Source of the DNA: Platynereis dumerilii
Lineage: Eukaryota > Annelida > Polychaeta > Phyllodocida > Nereididae
Length of the DNA stretch: 64,000 nucleotides
Assembly: GCA_026936325.1 (NCBI GenBank)
Contig: JAPTHN010000037.1
Span: 2,605,013 to 2,669,012 of the forward strand
Reading direction: 5' to 3'
Shown here: positions 12,488-23,334 of the stretch, in pieces
Layout: every line of letters starts with the position of its first letter
Position numbering within the stretch: the stretch's first letter is position 1
Notes under the pieces: model-generated
The model's database searches: none
What the model was told of the DNA's origin: nothing
The model's input: only the letters and a program-made list of their open reading frames with translations
Position numbers and translations under genes: made by a program

Positions 12488-13420
12488 ACATTTTCATACT
12501 CCACCACTCATCTGCCACCAGGGGTGCATGAAACTGCATATCTCTCATATTTTACTCCACAGAGGGCAGCATGTGTCTTTGTTTGTTTTTTAAGCTGGAG
12601 ACACTGCCAAACCAAACGCCACCTACCAGGACGAATTGCTCCCGCAACTAATCAGGCTCTACCTGCCTCTTCATAACATCTTAGGCCTCCAGCCAACATC
12701 TGCTTCCCATCTGCATGAACATTTCAGCAATTAACCACTTTCAATTTAATAGCCTATTCAGGTTGAAACACGTACATGTCACTCTAAATAACAATGCCAA
12801 ATGTCCATAAAATATTCCCCAACTTTTACATTGTTTAACACGACAGCATCACTTCACAATAATTCATTGTCAAACTTCTTTTACTATAATAGGCATTTTC
12901 TATATCACAATAAAAAGTATACTTTTCCATCAACAGTCCACTGTTCGCCAATTTTGAATGTCTTTCTCCTCTATACCCCAAAATTTCCTTACAACTACAT
13001 GTAGGGGAGACCAGGGTTAGTTTAAGCGCCAATTTGTTGTCGCTTTCAATAGAGCTATTGAAAGCTGCATAGGATTGTGCAGGATAATGCAAATTTACGA
13101 AGGGAGCAGCAGTAATTGGATTATTTCAATAGCAAGCAACCAACAAAGAAAATACTAACAACAATAAACTGCAAGTCTCAAGCTCTAGTTGCCTTCCCTC
13201 GAAAAATTAAAATTAAATGGCATTCCAATGATATATATATATATTATAAGGTCTGCCACTTAAACTGAATACGTTTTTGGAAATTATCAGAAATAGCATT
13301 AATTGTATGTTAATCATATTATATATAGATATGAAGATGAAAGAAGGTAACTATCTGTTCCATTGTAACAGTATTTTTTGAAAGTGAAATTTTGAGAAGA
13401 TTGATATGAAACTACCCTTT
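12488..13420. other. Unassigned stretch with one family-B-like element end
   Basis: GTAGGGGAGACCAGGGTTAG at 13003 resembles the ends of the element at 42952, but I do not find a matching inverted end nearby. A GAATGTC... to (AT)n stretch near 13230-13250 is simple sequence. No gene is recognised. Confidence 0.4.
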
Positions 13421-13955
13421 GAAAAAAATACTGAAAATAGCAAAGCAACTTTAGCCTGACAGGAACATACATGTGGAATATACTAGTGTGGAGCAGACAC
13501 ACAACAAGACCATTAGGGACCAGACTGTGTCTAATTTGTCTGTGTAGACTTCATATTGACAGTGACTTCAGTGGAAACGGAAGTGACTTCAAAGGAACAC
13601 ATTTATTTGGAGGCCACAGAATGTCAGTTTTGATTTTTCAGATTTGCATCTGGTTGACAAAAAGATGGAAAGCCTGCAAATGGGCTTACTTGTTGCACAA
13701 TCTCGGAAAACAGTTGTTACTCAAAGTTACTGGAATTTTTTTCCATCCAAGTAGTGACATTTGTTGCTGAAAGGTTCATGTCATACCTATAATCGTGAAC
13801 ATTTTCAGACCAAGATTCACGAAGCTCCGAAAAAGGCTGTTGATCAGTTTTAATATTATCAATAACAATATCTTTCAGTGTCTGTTGTCACAGCTGAGGA
13901 AATAAAAGTGACTCCTTTTGGCTGTTAAGAAACTTACTTACAAAAATCAATATGA
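13421..13955 (+). repeat. Dispersed repeat R3, copy a
   Basis: Aligns with 27400-28060 in the same orientation. The stretch 13469-13690 is nearly identical to 27443-27665, with few substitutions, while the outer parts are more diverged. A 99-residue frame here (70 residues in the other copy) shows no known domain and does not keep its end, so I do not call it a gene. Confidence 0.75.
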
Positions 13956-14084
13956 TTGTCAGTCAAAACATACGTATACGATATGTACCATTTGACTCGT
14001 TACCATAAAATTTGTCAACTTTCTCACTGGGGTGTGCATGTGTCTTATTGTTGTAGCTTTGGTGTAATAGGGACAAACACTGAG

Positions 14085-14553
14085 GTATTGGTTTTTATCC
14101 TCAGTCCAGTTTTAATCCTTGATTCTGATTGGCTGAGAGCCGCAATGTATGAGACCGTGCACTCTGTCGTCACCAGACAGGGTGTATGAGATAAGCAATG
14201 ATGTCACAATCGCAACCATAGGATTGTTAAGACGTCATCCATGTAGCAACAATAGTAATGACATCACAATGCCATTGTTTGAGCCATTGTGACATCATCC
14301 AGGTGGCAGCACTGTTGATGATGTCACAATGCTGTTGCTTTGTTATTGAAAGGCACTTCAGACTTAGTTTGCAAGATAATCTATGGGCATCAATAAAACA
14401 AGAAGTCTGAGGATAAAATCATCACACCCTGTTTTTCGAGGGTACGGGAATATACACCAGTCAGGCCTCCATACACCACTCAGCCTTCGGCTTCGTGGTG
14501 TATAGAGTCCTTCGTGGTGTATATTCCCGTACCCTCGAAGCCAGCAGGGTGTA
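14085..14553. repeat. Hairpin repeat with GC core and CCAAT motif (F2)
   Basis: Bases 14434-14553 form a long nested palindrome. The outer arms are GAGGGTACGGGAATATACAC (14439) and its complement ending near 14541; the inner arms ATACACCAC / GTGGTGTAT enclose AGCCTTCGGCT. About 310 bases upstream, TTCTGATTGGCTGAGAGCC (14124) has the motif shared with loci F3 and F5. Between them, ATGATGTCACAAT-type sequence recurs at about 60-base spacing. TATCCTCAGTCC (14097) and GTCTGAGGATA (14405) suggest further inverted pairing between the ends. No coding sequence. Confidence 0.6.
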
Positions 14554-14862
14554 ACTGATAATCTCTGGTCCTTGCCTGGGTTATATAAACATGAACAAAT
14601 AACAATGAATCACTTGGCATGTGCCTGTCTGTGCTATTGACATACACAAGCTCCACCCAATGGACACGCAAACATGAAACCTGTGGCTGTGCGGTGATGA
14701 CAACCCTGATCACTCTTGGCAGCTTGGTGCCTGAGGGGTGCATGCGACAAAACTCACAAAAGGTCATTGTACGAATGCATTCAAATTCCTGGTGCAACCT
14801 GTAACTATTTTCAGGTAACATTCAAGAGCAGAATCCAAGCGGGATAGTTAGAATGGGACTTA

Positions 14863-15155
14863 GGGGCTGACCAGACGAAAGTTGGGGGGGTGGCTATGGA
14901 CTTTGCCCCCGGGACGAACTTTTTTTCTTTCGCGGTGCGTCAACGAACAATTTTTTCGCATGCGCACTCGCGACAAACTTTTTTATCGGAATTTTAACAT
15001 TATGGCATTATGATACCCTAGCTACAGGTGGAAACAAACTTTTTTTTTATTTCCATGTGCTGAACAAACTTTTTTTTTCAGTGTCAAGTGGGAAACAATT
15101 TTTTTTTTCAGCAAATGTCCATAGCCCCCCCCCCAAAGATCATCTGGTCGGCCCC
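14863..15155 (+). mobile_element. Harbinger-like MITE, copy 1
   Basis: The ends GGGGCTGACCAGACGA and its near complement TCATCTGGTCGGCCCC are flanked by TTA on both sides, the 3-bp TWA target duplication typical of PIF/Harbinger. The interior is a chain of six variants of GAACAAACTTTTTTT. A second copy in opposite orientation lies at 59623-59912. No transposase is present. Confidence 0.8.
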
Positions 15156-15158
15156 TTA

Positions 15159-16224
15159 AAATTGATGATCCCTTGCACCAGTGGTTTTGCAAAAGATCTC
15201 TCACATGCTAATGTACAACAATCATGTTGAGGACTCTCAGTCTCCCGTTCGCTCTCCCATCTTATCAATCAGCCTGAGTGCTCTGAACAGGGACTGGAGG
15301 GCTACACTTACCATATCTCATGAGGAAGTTTCGTGGCGACCCTGAGCAGCTGTCTCAAAGTCATGGAGTGTTGCATTTCTTTTACAGAATGGTGTAGTAC
15401 AGCGTTGCTAGAGAGAAAGTTTGAGGGATGTGAGAAAAAAAGACTACCAATTTTCTTTTCTCTTTAAATATTTGGATGTGGGTTCAACAGCACTCTCTAG
15501 CTCAATCCTGATTCCACGTCTCACTCTGGCTTACATTTCCTCTTGGAAGGAAAATGAAAAAACGCAAAACAATGGAGGCAAGACCTCATCTTTTCCAAAT
15601 CAAAAATTAAAAAAAACTTGCTAGTGACATTAGGTTATTATGTATCCCCCGTAAAAATGGAACACATAGATTGAAGACACACAAAAGACCATTAGGGACC
15701 AGACTGTGTCTGATCTTCTGTGTAAACTTTATAGTCACATCAAGCAGGTGCATCAAAGTTGCTCTTCTGGAAGACTCTTATTTGGGAGCCAAAGAATGTC
15801 TGCGAGAAATTTCCTCGTGGACAGGAAAATTGTGGGTTACAGTACATTGGCACAACAAGAAAAATTGTAGTTTCTGACATTTTGACTAGTGATGAGTTAA
15901 GGTGACTCAACCGTGGTACACTGCACATACTTCTGAGCAGCCTGGTTGCCTAGCAACATAGCGTCACCACTGCTGCAGGCCCTGAAAAGTTGTGACGTTA
16001 CCATTTTCTGCTCTCTTTTTTTTAACAGCATGGCAGCCAGTAATTTGCTATTTAAATGAGATCTAATGCAGATAGAAGCATAATTATTTCTTTATTGAAT
16101 GCAGTAACACCTATTCTATGCTAATTCAAAGTTTCAGCTTCTCGTCTTTATCAAAAGAATTTTCTCAACTAATTTCAGTCAACTGTGTCTAAAATTGTCT
16201 TTATTTCTTTAAATTGACATTGGC
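15159..16224. other. Stretch with a third, eroded R3 copy
   Basis: Bases 15660-15840 resemble part of repeat R3 (shared AGACCATTAGGGACCAGACT), with heavy divergence downstream. The remainder shows no recognised gene or repeat. Confidence 0.5.
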
Positions 16225-16740
16225 ATAGTCATGGTACTGCAGTTAAAAAACGACTCGGTGAAATTTTTTTATTTTTGGACATTTGTTTGACAATAATCTG
16301 TTTATGATATATGCAAATTTTAAAAAAAATCTGTATGATCGTTTTCTTAAAATTTGATTACTGCCAAAATTGATGCATGCAACATCTGCAATTAATTAGT
16401 GTGTTTGTGCCCTTTGAGCTCTTACAGAAAAAAGTATTTTAACCTTTTTCCTCAAATTTGTGGCAAATGTATTGGTTTACATCCGTGGGAAGACATTTCT
16501 GACATTTTTGTGTGACAAATGCATGTAATGCTTTATTCTGTGGTACATAACCAAAAACTCAATTTACAACTTTTAAGCAGTCATCAGGCCAAATATGCTG
16601 TTACCATGGCAACCAAACGAGTCGGTGAAATTTTTTTATTTTTCATTGTTGGAATGTATGGGTCCCATAGACTACCTGTGCAAAATTTTAGAAAAATCTG
16701 TATGATCAAACTACCACGCTCGAGTTAACAGGCCAAATAC
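16225..16740 (+). repeat. Local direct repeat, two ~140-base units
   Basis: Bases 16225-16370 and 16597-16740 share CGAGTCGGTGAAATTTTTTT-type blocks (first copy CGACTCGG), followed by a common AAAATCTGTATGATC near the end. Divergence is moderate. Function is unknown. Confidence 0.6.
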
Positions 16741-18446
16741 AGCTTTCTGTTTGTGTCTCTCTTCAGTTGTCATCCTTTTAAAATGTACACACAACAAAGC
16801 AGCCCATAAGCTTCAGGTAAGACTTAGCCTGATGCCACAAATACATGTACTTCGATTTGTAATTGAATGCATTTGTACCTGTATTTTTTAACAATGTTGT
16901 TTTCTTCTCGCAGGCATGCCCAATGAAATGAAACAGAAGTCAACTTCTGTAATGCACAGATATAGGGAGCTTAGAAATGTTTTTCAATTACCAAGCCCAT
17001 TTCACATACATGTAATTGTCAACAGCAGCGCTCATCTGAAATGTCATTAAAATTTTTCTGAAGATCGGAAAGGCAATTAAAAAGTGGAGACTTGGAAACT
17101 TGCAGTCGCATGGTGATGACATTTCTATTTGTTCGGTGCTTCCAATAGAAAAATATGCGCTATTTGTGTTTATCTCACTTTTGCAATCTATGTAAATTGG
17201 TGGTTTGAAAGTAGAGAACTTACCATTTTTTAATGAAAAGGAATAAATATATAATTTGAGGTAAGGGTAAGCTGACTTTTTTGTCATCCTAGCTTTATAG
17301 TAGCCAGGTTGGGGACTGACTATGGACAGAAAATCACTATAGAATCCCATCATAAATTAGAATATGTTACAGTAATAACAGTCAACTTAGTTTGTAAGCC
17401 ACCAGAGTATAATCCTGATATTTAATCTCTAAAGACCTAGTTTGACCACATTTATGCATAAAATAATAAATTACACGATAAAATTGAATCACATGACATA
17501 TCTCTATTGATGTGACTGTTGTGCTAGTTTAAAGAAAAAATTAACTGAAATAATTATTTCATTAGTGAATTCCTCATTGAAGTCCAATTGGGGTTGGCAA
17601 CTCTTGATTTTACTGTAGTTCTTAATTATTCAATCTTATCAAAAGTCCTTTACTTCTAAAAGATATCACTATCCTCAATCTACCCTTCTCAGTAAGGACA
17701 AGATTAGATATTTGGGCAATTTATAAGATTGTACAAGAATTTCAGCTGAATTTAACAATTTTTGCCCTTAAAATACCTATAGATTACATGATATGGAGAA
17801 AAAGTTGATGGAAATGAAAGCAGTACCCAGCAGACACCTCATTCTGCCTTTTAAGCAACCTTAATAGGTACAATAGGTCTGTAATGTATGTTTTTCCATA
17901 CAAAAATGACCATTTTACTGCACTCGCAAATAGTAAAAATACCCCCAAAATAGAAGTGGGTAGGGGGGTCTAAACATCAATGGATTTGGCTGAAATTTGA
18001 ACTGCGTGGTCTGTTCACATAGGAGATAAATTGGTTTAAAGAAGAGTGTGATCCGGAAAAAAGTTTGAAAAATGAGACACCCTAAGCCACCTCATCATAT
18101 TCATCTTTGTGTCAAGAGCTGAATCATGTTAATTGTACACAAGTAACACCGGTAGTGGATCCCCTGACCTTTTGGCCTGTAGATTTTTATTTAAAGAAAA
18201 GTTAAATCCTAATATTTTTAGTACATTCTCATTTGTAAACCCCCTCCCCCTCCCATCCCCGCCTAACATTTTCTGGACCATAAACATGATCAGCTTGGTT
18301 GTCAGGAAACATGCTCAAATATCTTACCCTTGAGGGCACTGTCAGACAAGTCTCAGTATAAAAATCACGTCATAAAAGGATTCGGCACAACTTCGTTGCT
18401 GCTTCACGGTTTAAGGTAAGTGTACATTTTTTGGATGCTTGAATAA
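16741..18446. other. Unassigned stretch
   Basis: I see no gene, RNA or defined element. A frame of 121 residues on the minus strand (16988-17353) has no recognisable domain and reads like translated noncoding DNA. Confidence 0.35.
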
Positions 18447-18448
18447 TA

Positions 18449-19513
18449 CACCGCATTCCCAATTATTATGCAACTATGCTTTTTTGCATTATCTCAAAAA
18501 TAAATAACACCATTTGAATATTCTTTTCACATAATGATAAGTGTACCATGGAGCTAATAGCCTGCCAATTTTGTCCAATTCCATTGACTCAGTTGGGAGT
18601 TATGCCATATAATGATGTTTTGGGGTGTTCCCAATTATTATGAAAATTCTCGGAAAAGCATCCATGGCCACTCAAAATGACCTAAACTAATCTGAAGATG
18701 CCACCAATATATACCCCATAACACAAAAGAAAAAGTGTAACCATCATTTCAAACATAGATGCATTCATAGCCAAGAAATTCATGTTATTCGACTGCATTG
18801 AAATACCATTGAAATTACAGTTTTATTGCAATAAATAGCCTCTGTTAGCCAGACAAAATGAAAAATCATTACTTCAGTCATTTTCCACTTTCCTTAGGTT
18901 TAGAACTCTCCTGTAAACCAATGGCAATTAAGTTGCACCACTGTATTTGAGAAATATCTTGAAATGAATTGAACGCATCTAATTGCCAATGCTATTCCAA
19001 TGGGAAACAGAAGTGTGAGTTTTTGATTTGGTGTCATATTTTGCAGAGATACCAGATTTGGTGTTTCATCGTGCCGTATGACCATGGTGTGCTATAGATA
19101 TATTCTAAGCTGGAATTTTATTGATATTAAATTTTTTTAAGAGCATGGGAGGCTTCTTTTTTTAGAAAAAGCCAATTTCAATGGTTTTTCAATGCAGTTG
19201 TATTATATTGATTTCTTGGTCATGAAGGCATCCATGTTTGAAATGATGGTTCCATTTTTTATTTAGTGTTATGAGGTATATTCTAGTGTCAATTCATAAT
19301 CAACTTTGTTGATTTTGGGTGGCAATCGATGCATTTCCAAGAATTTGCGTAATAATTGGGAACACCCCAAAACATCATTATATGGCATAACTCCCAACTG
19401 AGTCAACAGAATTGGACAAAATTATCATTATGTGAAAAGAATATTGAAATAGCGTTTTTTCTTTTTGAGATAATGCAAAAAAGCATAGTTGCATAATAAT
19501 TGGGAATGCGGTG
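18449..19513. mobile_element. 1.07-kb TA-flanked fold-back element (Tc1/mariner-type target)
   Basis: The ends CACCGCATTCCCAATTATTA are inverted copies and are flanked by TA on both sides (18447-18448, 19514-19515). Pairing continues far inward: 18560-18650 pairs with 19340-19400, and 18740-18825 pairs with 19165-19250 (TTTCAAACATAGATGC against its diverged complement). Nearly the whole element is therefore two arms of about 400 bases around a ~330-base centre. No transposase frame exists. A TA target fits Tc1/mariner, but that is inferred from the flanks only. Confidence 0.85.
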
Positions 19514-19815
19514 TAACTTACATGGTCCTTTCCATCTGTGGCATAACTAGAGGGGGGCAAGGGGAACATGGAGGTATAGCCTAGAGGGCAGGGGCCAGGG
19601 GTCAAGTTGCCCTCCAGACAACTTAAAGGGAAAAATATGTAAAAATAGAGGAAATACTGAAATGTGGAATATGAGGGGAGAAATGGAAAAAAATATAAAA
19701 AAGAGAAGCAAAAAAGACAAGGAGGGAAGGAAAGAAGAGGGAAGAAGAGGAAAAAGCAAGCTTCTTTTTTGGAAATCAAGTTGAATCCATGCTGAGATTA
19801 TTTGAAACTTTGAAG
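19514..19815. other. Purine-rich stretch
   Basis: Bases 19622-19755 are almost purely A and G (GGAAGGAAAGAAGAGGGAAG style). The 133-residue minus-strand frame across it is Phe/Leu/Pro/Ser-rich low complexity and is not a gene. Confidence 0.6.
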
Positions 19816-20689
19816 TAGAGTAGGTCGGGGCAAGAAGCCCGGGTTAGGTGAGAGGCCCCCCCCCCCCCAGGGTTATATCTAAACTTACATTTTTGGTGCT
19901 TTTTCTTATTGATAGGATTGAAGCTGGAGGCTTTTTAGGTGACGTCACCAATTTTCAGGGCAAACAGCACCAACCATAGTAGTAATTAAATAATTTGATT
20001 AATTCTTTGAAAGTGGTTGACAAAAATAACTTTGGAAATTTTTAAAAGTGTAATGGATATCTGCATTGCTTTACTTTATGACCATCAGATAAATATGATT
20101 TGGATCATGTTTTTGCATTTTAGCTAAAAATATAGAGGTCAAATTAAAATATGTGGGTTTGGGGCGAGAGGCCCCACATGGTATGGGGCATGAGGCCCCC
20201 CCCCGTCACTGAGGCCTCGAAGCTGCTTCAGGAACCATTTAATAATGTGTACTTACCTTAAATCTTGATCAAATTGCTAATTGAAATGGAAAGAAATTTG
20301 GCCGAAATTGAAATAGGGCAAAAAATAATAAAAAATAAATGTATGAACAGAAAAATTCTGAAATTCAGAAAAAGTTAATAGAATGCCTGAAACATGATAG
20401 AAGAACCCCAAAAAATAACTTTCAAGCTGAATGCGCTCGCGGAAAAAATTGCCATAGGATTATAATAGGGGGCTTCTTGCCCGATGGGTGGGGTAAGAAG
20501 GCCATTTCATCTTTTTTACAAAAAGGGCCGTAACTCCCTTATTAAAATTGGTAGACGTTTGATTCACTAGTCATAAGTAGAGTCAAGTGATCCCTTCCTG
20601 ACATCATAAGCATCCGAATAATCGACAACAAAAAGTAGGTCAAATCGCACCACGAAGTTAAGGGCGGCTGCATGCCCCGCGCTACTCTA
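19816..20689. mobile_element. Inverted-terminal-repeat DNA element, family D
   Basis: The left end TAGAGTAGGTCGGGGCAAG pairs with the right end, whose complement reads TAGAGTAGCGCGGGGCATG. Inside, the phrase recurs as GGGGCGAGAGGCCCC (20162), GGGGCATGAGGCCCC (20184) and GGGGTAAGAAGGCC (20489). No transposase frame and no convincing target duplication are seen. In construction it parallels families A and B. Confidence 0.6.
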
Positions 20690-20779
20690 TGACAAGAACG
20701 TTAATAAACAGGAAGCAACTGGGAGTCCTCTGCAAGAGCGAACATTTTCTATTGAATTTGAATTAAAATTCAAAAGTAC

Positions 20780-23285
20780 ACTCTTGCTCATAAATATTGA
20801 ATCTGGGCACATGTCAAATCATTAGTAGAAATTTGGTTACGCCATTTCATGATCGGAGCAGCAAACAGACTTTCAACAATTTTTCTAGACAAATTTAGGT
20901 CCATTCAACGTTACAAATTGAACATTTTATGAAATTGGAGAAAATCTCGAAAACTGGGTTCAATAATGAAAAATATATATATATATATTCCAGATTTTTG
21001 AAGGGTTGAAATCGCATGAAATATTGTTGATACTTGAAAATAATTGTTACCAAAAGAATAATTAGGGTCAAAATGAGTTAGCAACATAGTTTATATTGGA
21101 AATAAAACTCTCTGGGGTTACCCATTATCAGAATGGTACACTCCTTTTTGTTGTGATTTGAGAATTTATTTTTTCTAAAGGGATTTAAGCTCTGAAATTT
21201 TAAGGGATAGAAGGTAGAGGATGCATATCTTGGATGTACAATTTCATTTGTTGCCATTGATGCTTGATTGGGATGCAATCGGGAAAAATTATGATCTAGA
21301 AATATTGACAATTCCTTGAAATTAGGAAATTGTTAGACTATGTAAACATCAGAACCACTTTGTATTTACAGAAAAGTATAACCATGAAAAGTTCTTCCAA
21401 ATAGTACTATGGCTTTCACTGAAAAAAATTTGATCGTTCGCTATTGGCTGTTTGTCACAACACAACAGTGTCAATTTAGTATTCCAATCAATGGCAGTAA
21501 AAAACTATGAATCACTGAATGGATTCATAGAAAATATTGCAAAAGGTCATCCTTGCAGGTGCATCTCACTATAGGTCTGACTAAAAGAGATTTGTATAAT
21601 ATATAAAAAATCTCTTTTCGTCAGGCCTAAGTGTGATGCACCTGCAAGGATGTTATGTTAGATGTGTGATCCGCTGTCACAGTAAACAAGACATGTTGTG
21701 TTGTGTTAAACAGTTAATAGTCAACAATACAATCAATTTCCAGCAAGAACGATGATGCCATTTGGAAAACAACTTCTTCGGTGTACTTTTCAGTACATTA
21801 AAATTGGTTTCCAATAATCATACAGTTCACAAATTTCAAAATTTCAAGATATTGTCAAAATTCCCGTTTGTCATATTTCCCGACTGCATCGTTGAGACAA
21901 ATCAAATTATGCATCCGATATATGTATCCTCTGCTGTGTATGCCCAAAGCACATATAATCACTCACAAATATCCACAGATATCCAGAAAAGACTGTCATG
22001 GATTTTGGCTTAGTCTTTTGACTTTGACCAAAGAGCCTATTTGACTATTAGCCTATTTGATATCAGGCTCAATTTTCATTGGCTGTTGGATATTAGATTG
22101 GAATCTCATTGAATTCTCGCTGTGTCCAATGAGAATGCAGCCTAACATCCACTAGCCAATCATGGCTCTGTGGATATTAGCCTTGACCGTCATTGGCTAG
22201 GATATTAGGCCAGATTCTCATTGGACAGGATATTAGTTGGCATTCTCATTGGACAAACTTTTAACTACAGTGCCCCCAACTGTGGATATCAGGGTGGATT
22301 CTCATTGGTCAAGATATTAGGGCGTATTCTCATTGGTCAGTTCACTATTATCCAAAGTTGGATATTTGTCAATATCCACAATAGTATAAAGAGTTATCGC
22401 TGGTGACTTGGGCATGTATCCAAAGTATAAGATCTTTGCCAAAATCCACCATAGTCTGGAGAGAGCGATAATAAGTGATTTAGGCATGCACCCAAAGGAC
22501 ATATATTTTGCCCAAAGACCTCTTGGATATTTAGAAGGATGCCATGACTTTAGGAAAGTCATGCCAAAAGGAGTCGTAATGCCCAAAGGCCCTATAGTTT
22601 TCCCAAAGACCCTATAGTTTGCCCTAAGACCCTGTAATTTGCCAAAAGACCCTATATTTTGCCCAAAGGTCTAATATCCATGCCCAATAGGCCTATTGGG
22701 CACAATAGTGGATATTGGCGGTAACATCTGCCTACTACCCCTTAAAATTTTAGAGCTAAACCTCTTTTTGAAGAAAAATATTCACAAATCAAGAAAAAAT
22801 AGGTGTGCCATAAAAATGCATAATATCGCCTTTGACGAGGTCCTGTAGCTTGTTTTATACAATATCGATATTACAATAATTGATGGTCTGATGTGAGCTA
22901 TGAATAAATGATCTGGATCCGAAATCAAAGTCTAGATTACCCCCGAGGATATTTTCATAAATATGGACAATGTCACTATCCAATTTTGACCCCAATTATT
23001 CTTTTGCTGTCACCAAAAATAGGCCTATTTAATATGATATCAACCCTTTAAAAGTCTGGAATATTTGTTGTTTTTTTCAATATTTTTATTATTGAGCCGA
23101 TTTTTTAAGATTTTCTCCAATTTCATTAAATTGTCACTTTGTGATGTTGAATAGACCTATATTTATCTAGAAAAAATTTTAGAAGTCTGTTTGCAGCTCC
23201 AATCACGAATTGCATGGTGTTAACAAATTTCTACTGACTTTTTGACATATATGCCTTTATTTCATATTTATGAGCAATATGATAC
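20780..23285. repeat. Giant fold-back (~2.5 kb) upstream of the receptor exon
   Basis: The centre is near 21600, where 21546-21600 and 21601-21653 are close inverted copies (CATCCTTGCAGGTGCATC and complement). Moving outward, 21440-21470 pairs with 21688-21712, 21360-21420 with 21755-21810, and 21220-21340 with 21815-21940. The right arm is then interrupted by the 22020-22720 array. Pairing resumes with 21060-21220 against 22730-22995 and 20780-20960 against 23090-23285. Arms are roughly 0.8-0.95 kb and diverged, so it is old. No protein is encoded. Its outer right end stops about 30 bases before the receptor exon. Confidence 0.75.
22020..22720 (+). repeat. Degenerate minisatellite with CCAAT-type motifs
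   Basis: The first part (about 22060-22345) repeats an irregular ~40-base unit containing GATATTAG and ATTCTCATTGG (inverted CCAAT box), at least seven times and once in reverse (CCAATGAGAAT, 22125). The second part (about 22490-22700) repeats a ~24-base unit such as TTTGCCCAAAGACCCTATAG. It ends at the palindrome GCCCAATAGGCCTATTGGGC (22682). The array sits within the right arm of the giant fold-back and looks like a later insertion or local expansion. Confidence 0.75.
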
Positions 23286-23300
23286 CCATCAATTTTAGAT

Positions 23301-23314
23301 TTTTTTGTTTGCAG
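23301..23314 (+). promoter_or_regulatory. Probable 3' splice acceptor of the receptor exon
   Basis: TTTTTTGTTTGCAG is a pyrimidine tract followed by AG, 20 bases before the first ATG. It implies at least one upstream exon, probably 5' untranslated, that I cannot locate. Confidence 0.65.
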
Positions 23315-23334
23315 GTTCAGATATAAATCCTACA

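Noticed and set aside
13471-13770. 99-residue frame, similar frame at 27445-27657
   Set aside because: Both belong to repeat R3; the ends differ and no domain is present.
19378-19779. 133-residue minus-strand frame, Phe/Leu/Pro-rich
   Set aside because: Translation of a purine-rich tract plus part of an inverted-repeat element; no start context or domain.
22020-22720. Possible CRISPR-like or satellite array
   Set aside because: The units are irregular and partly inverted, with no constant spacer length; it is a degenerate minisatellite in an animal genome.
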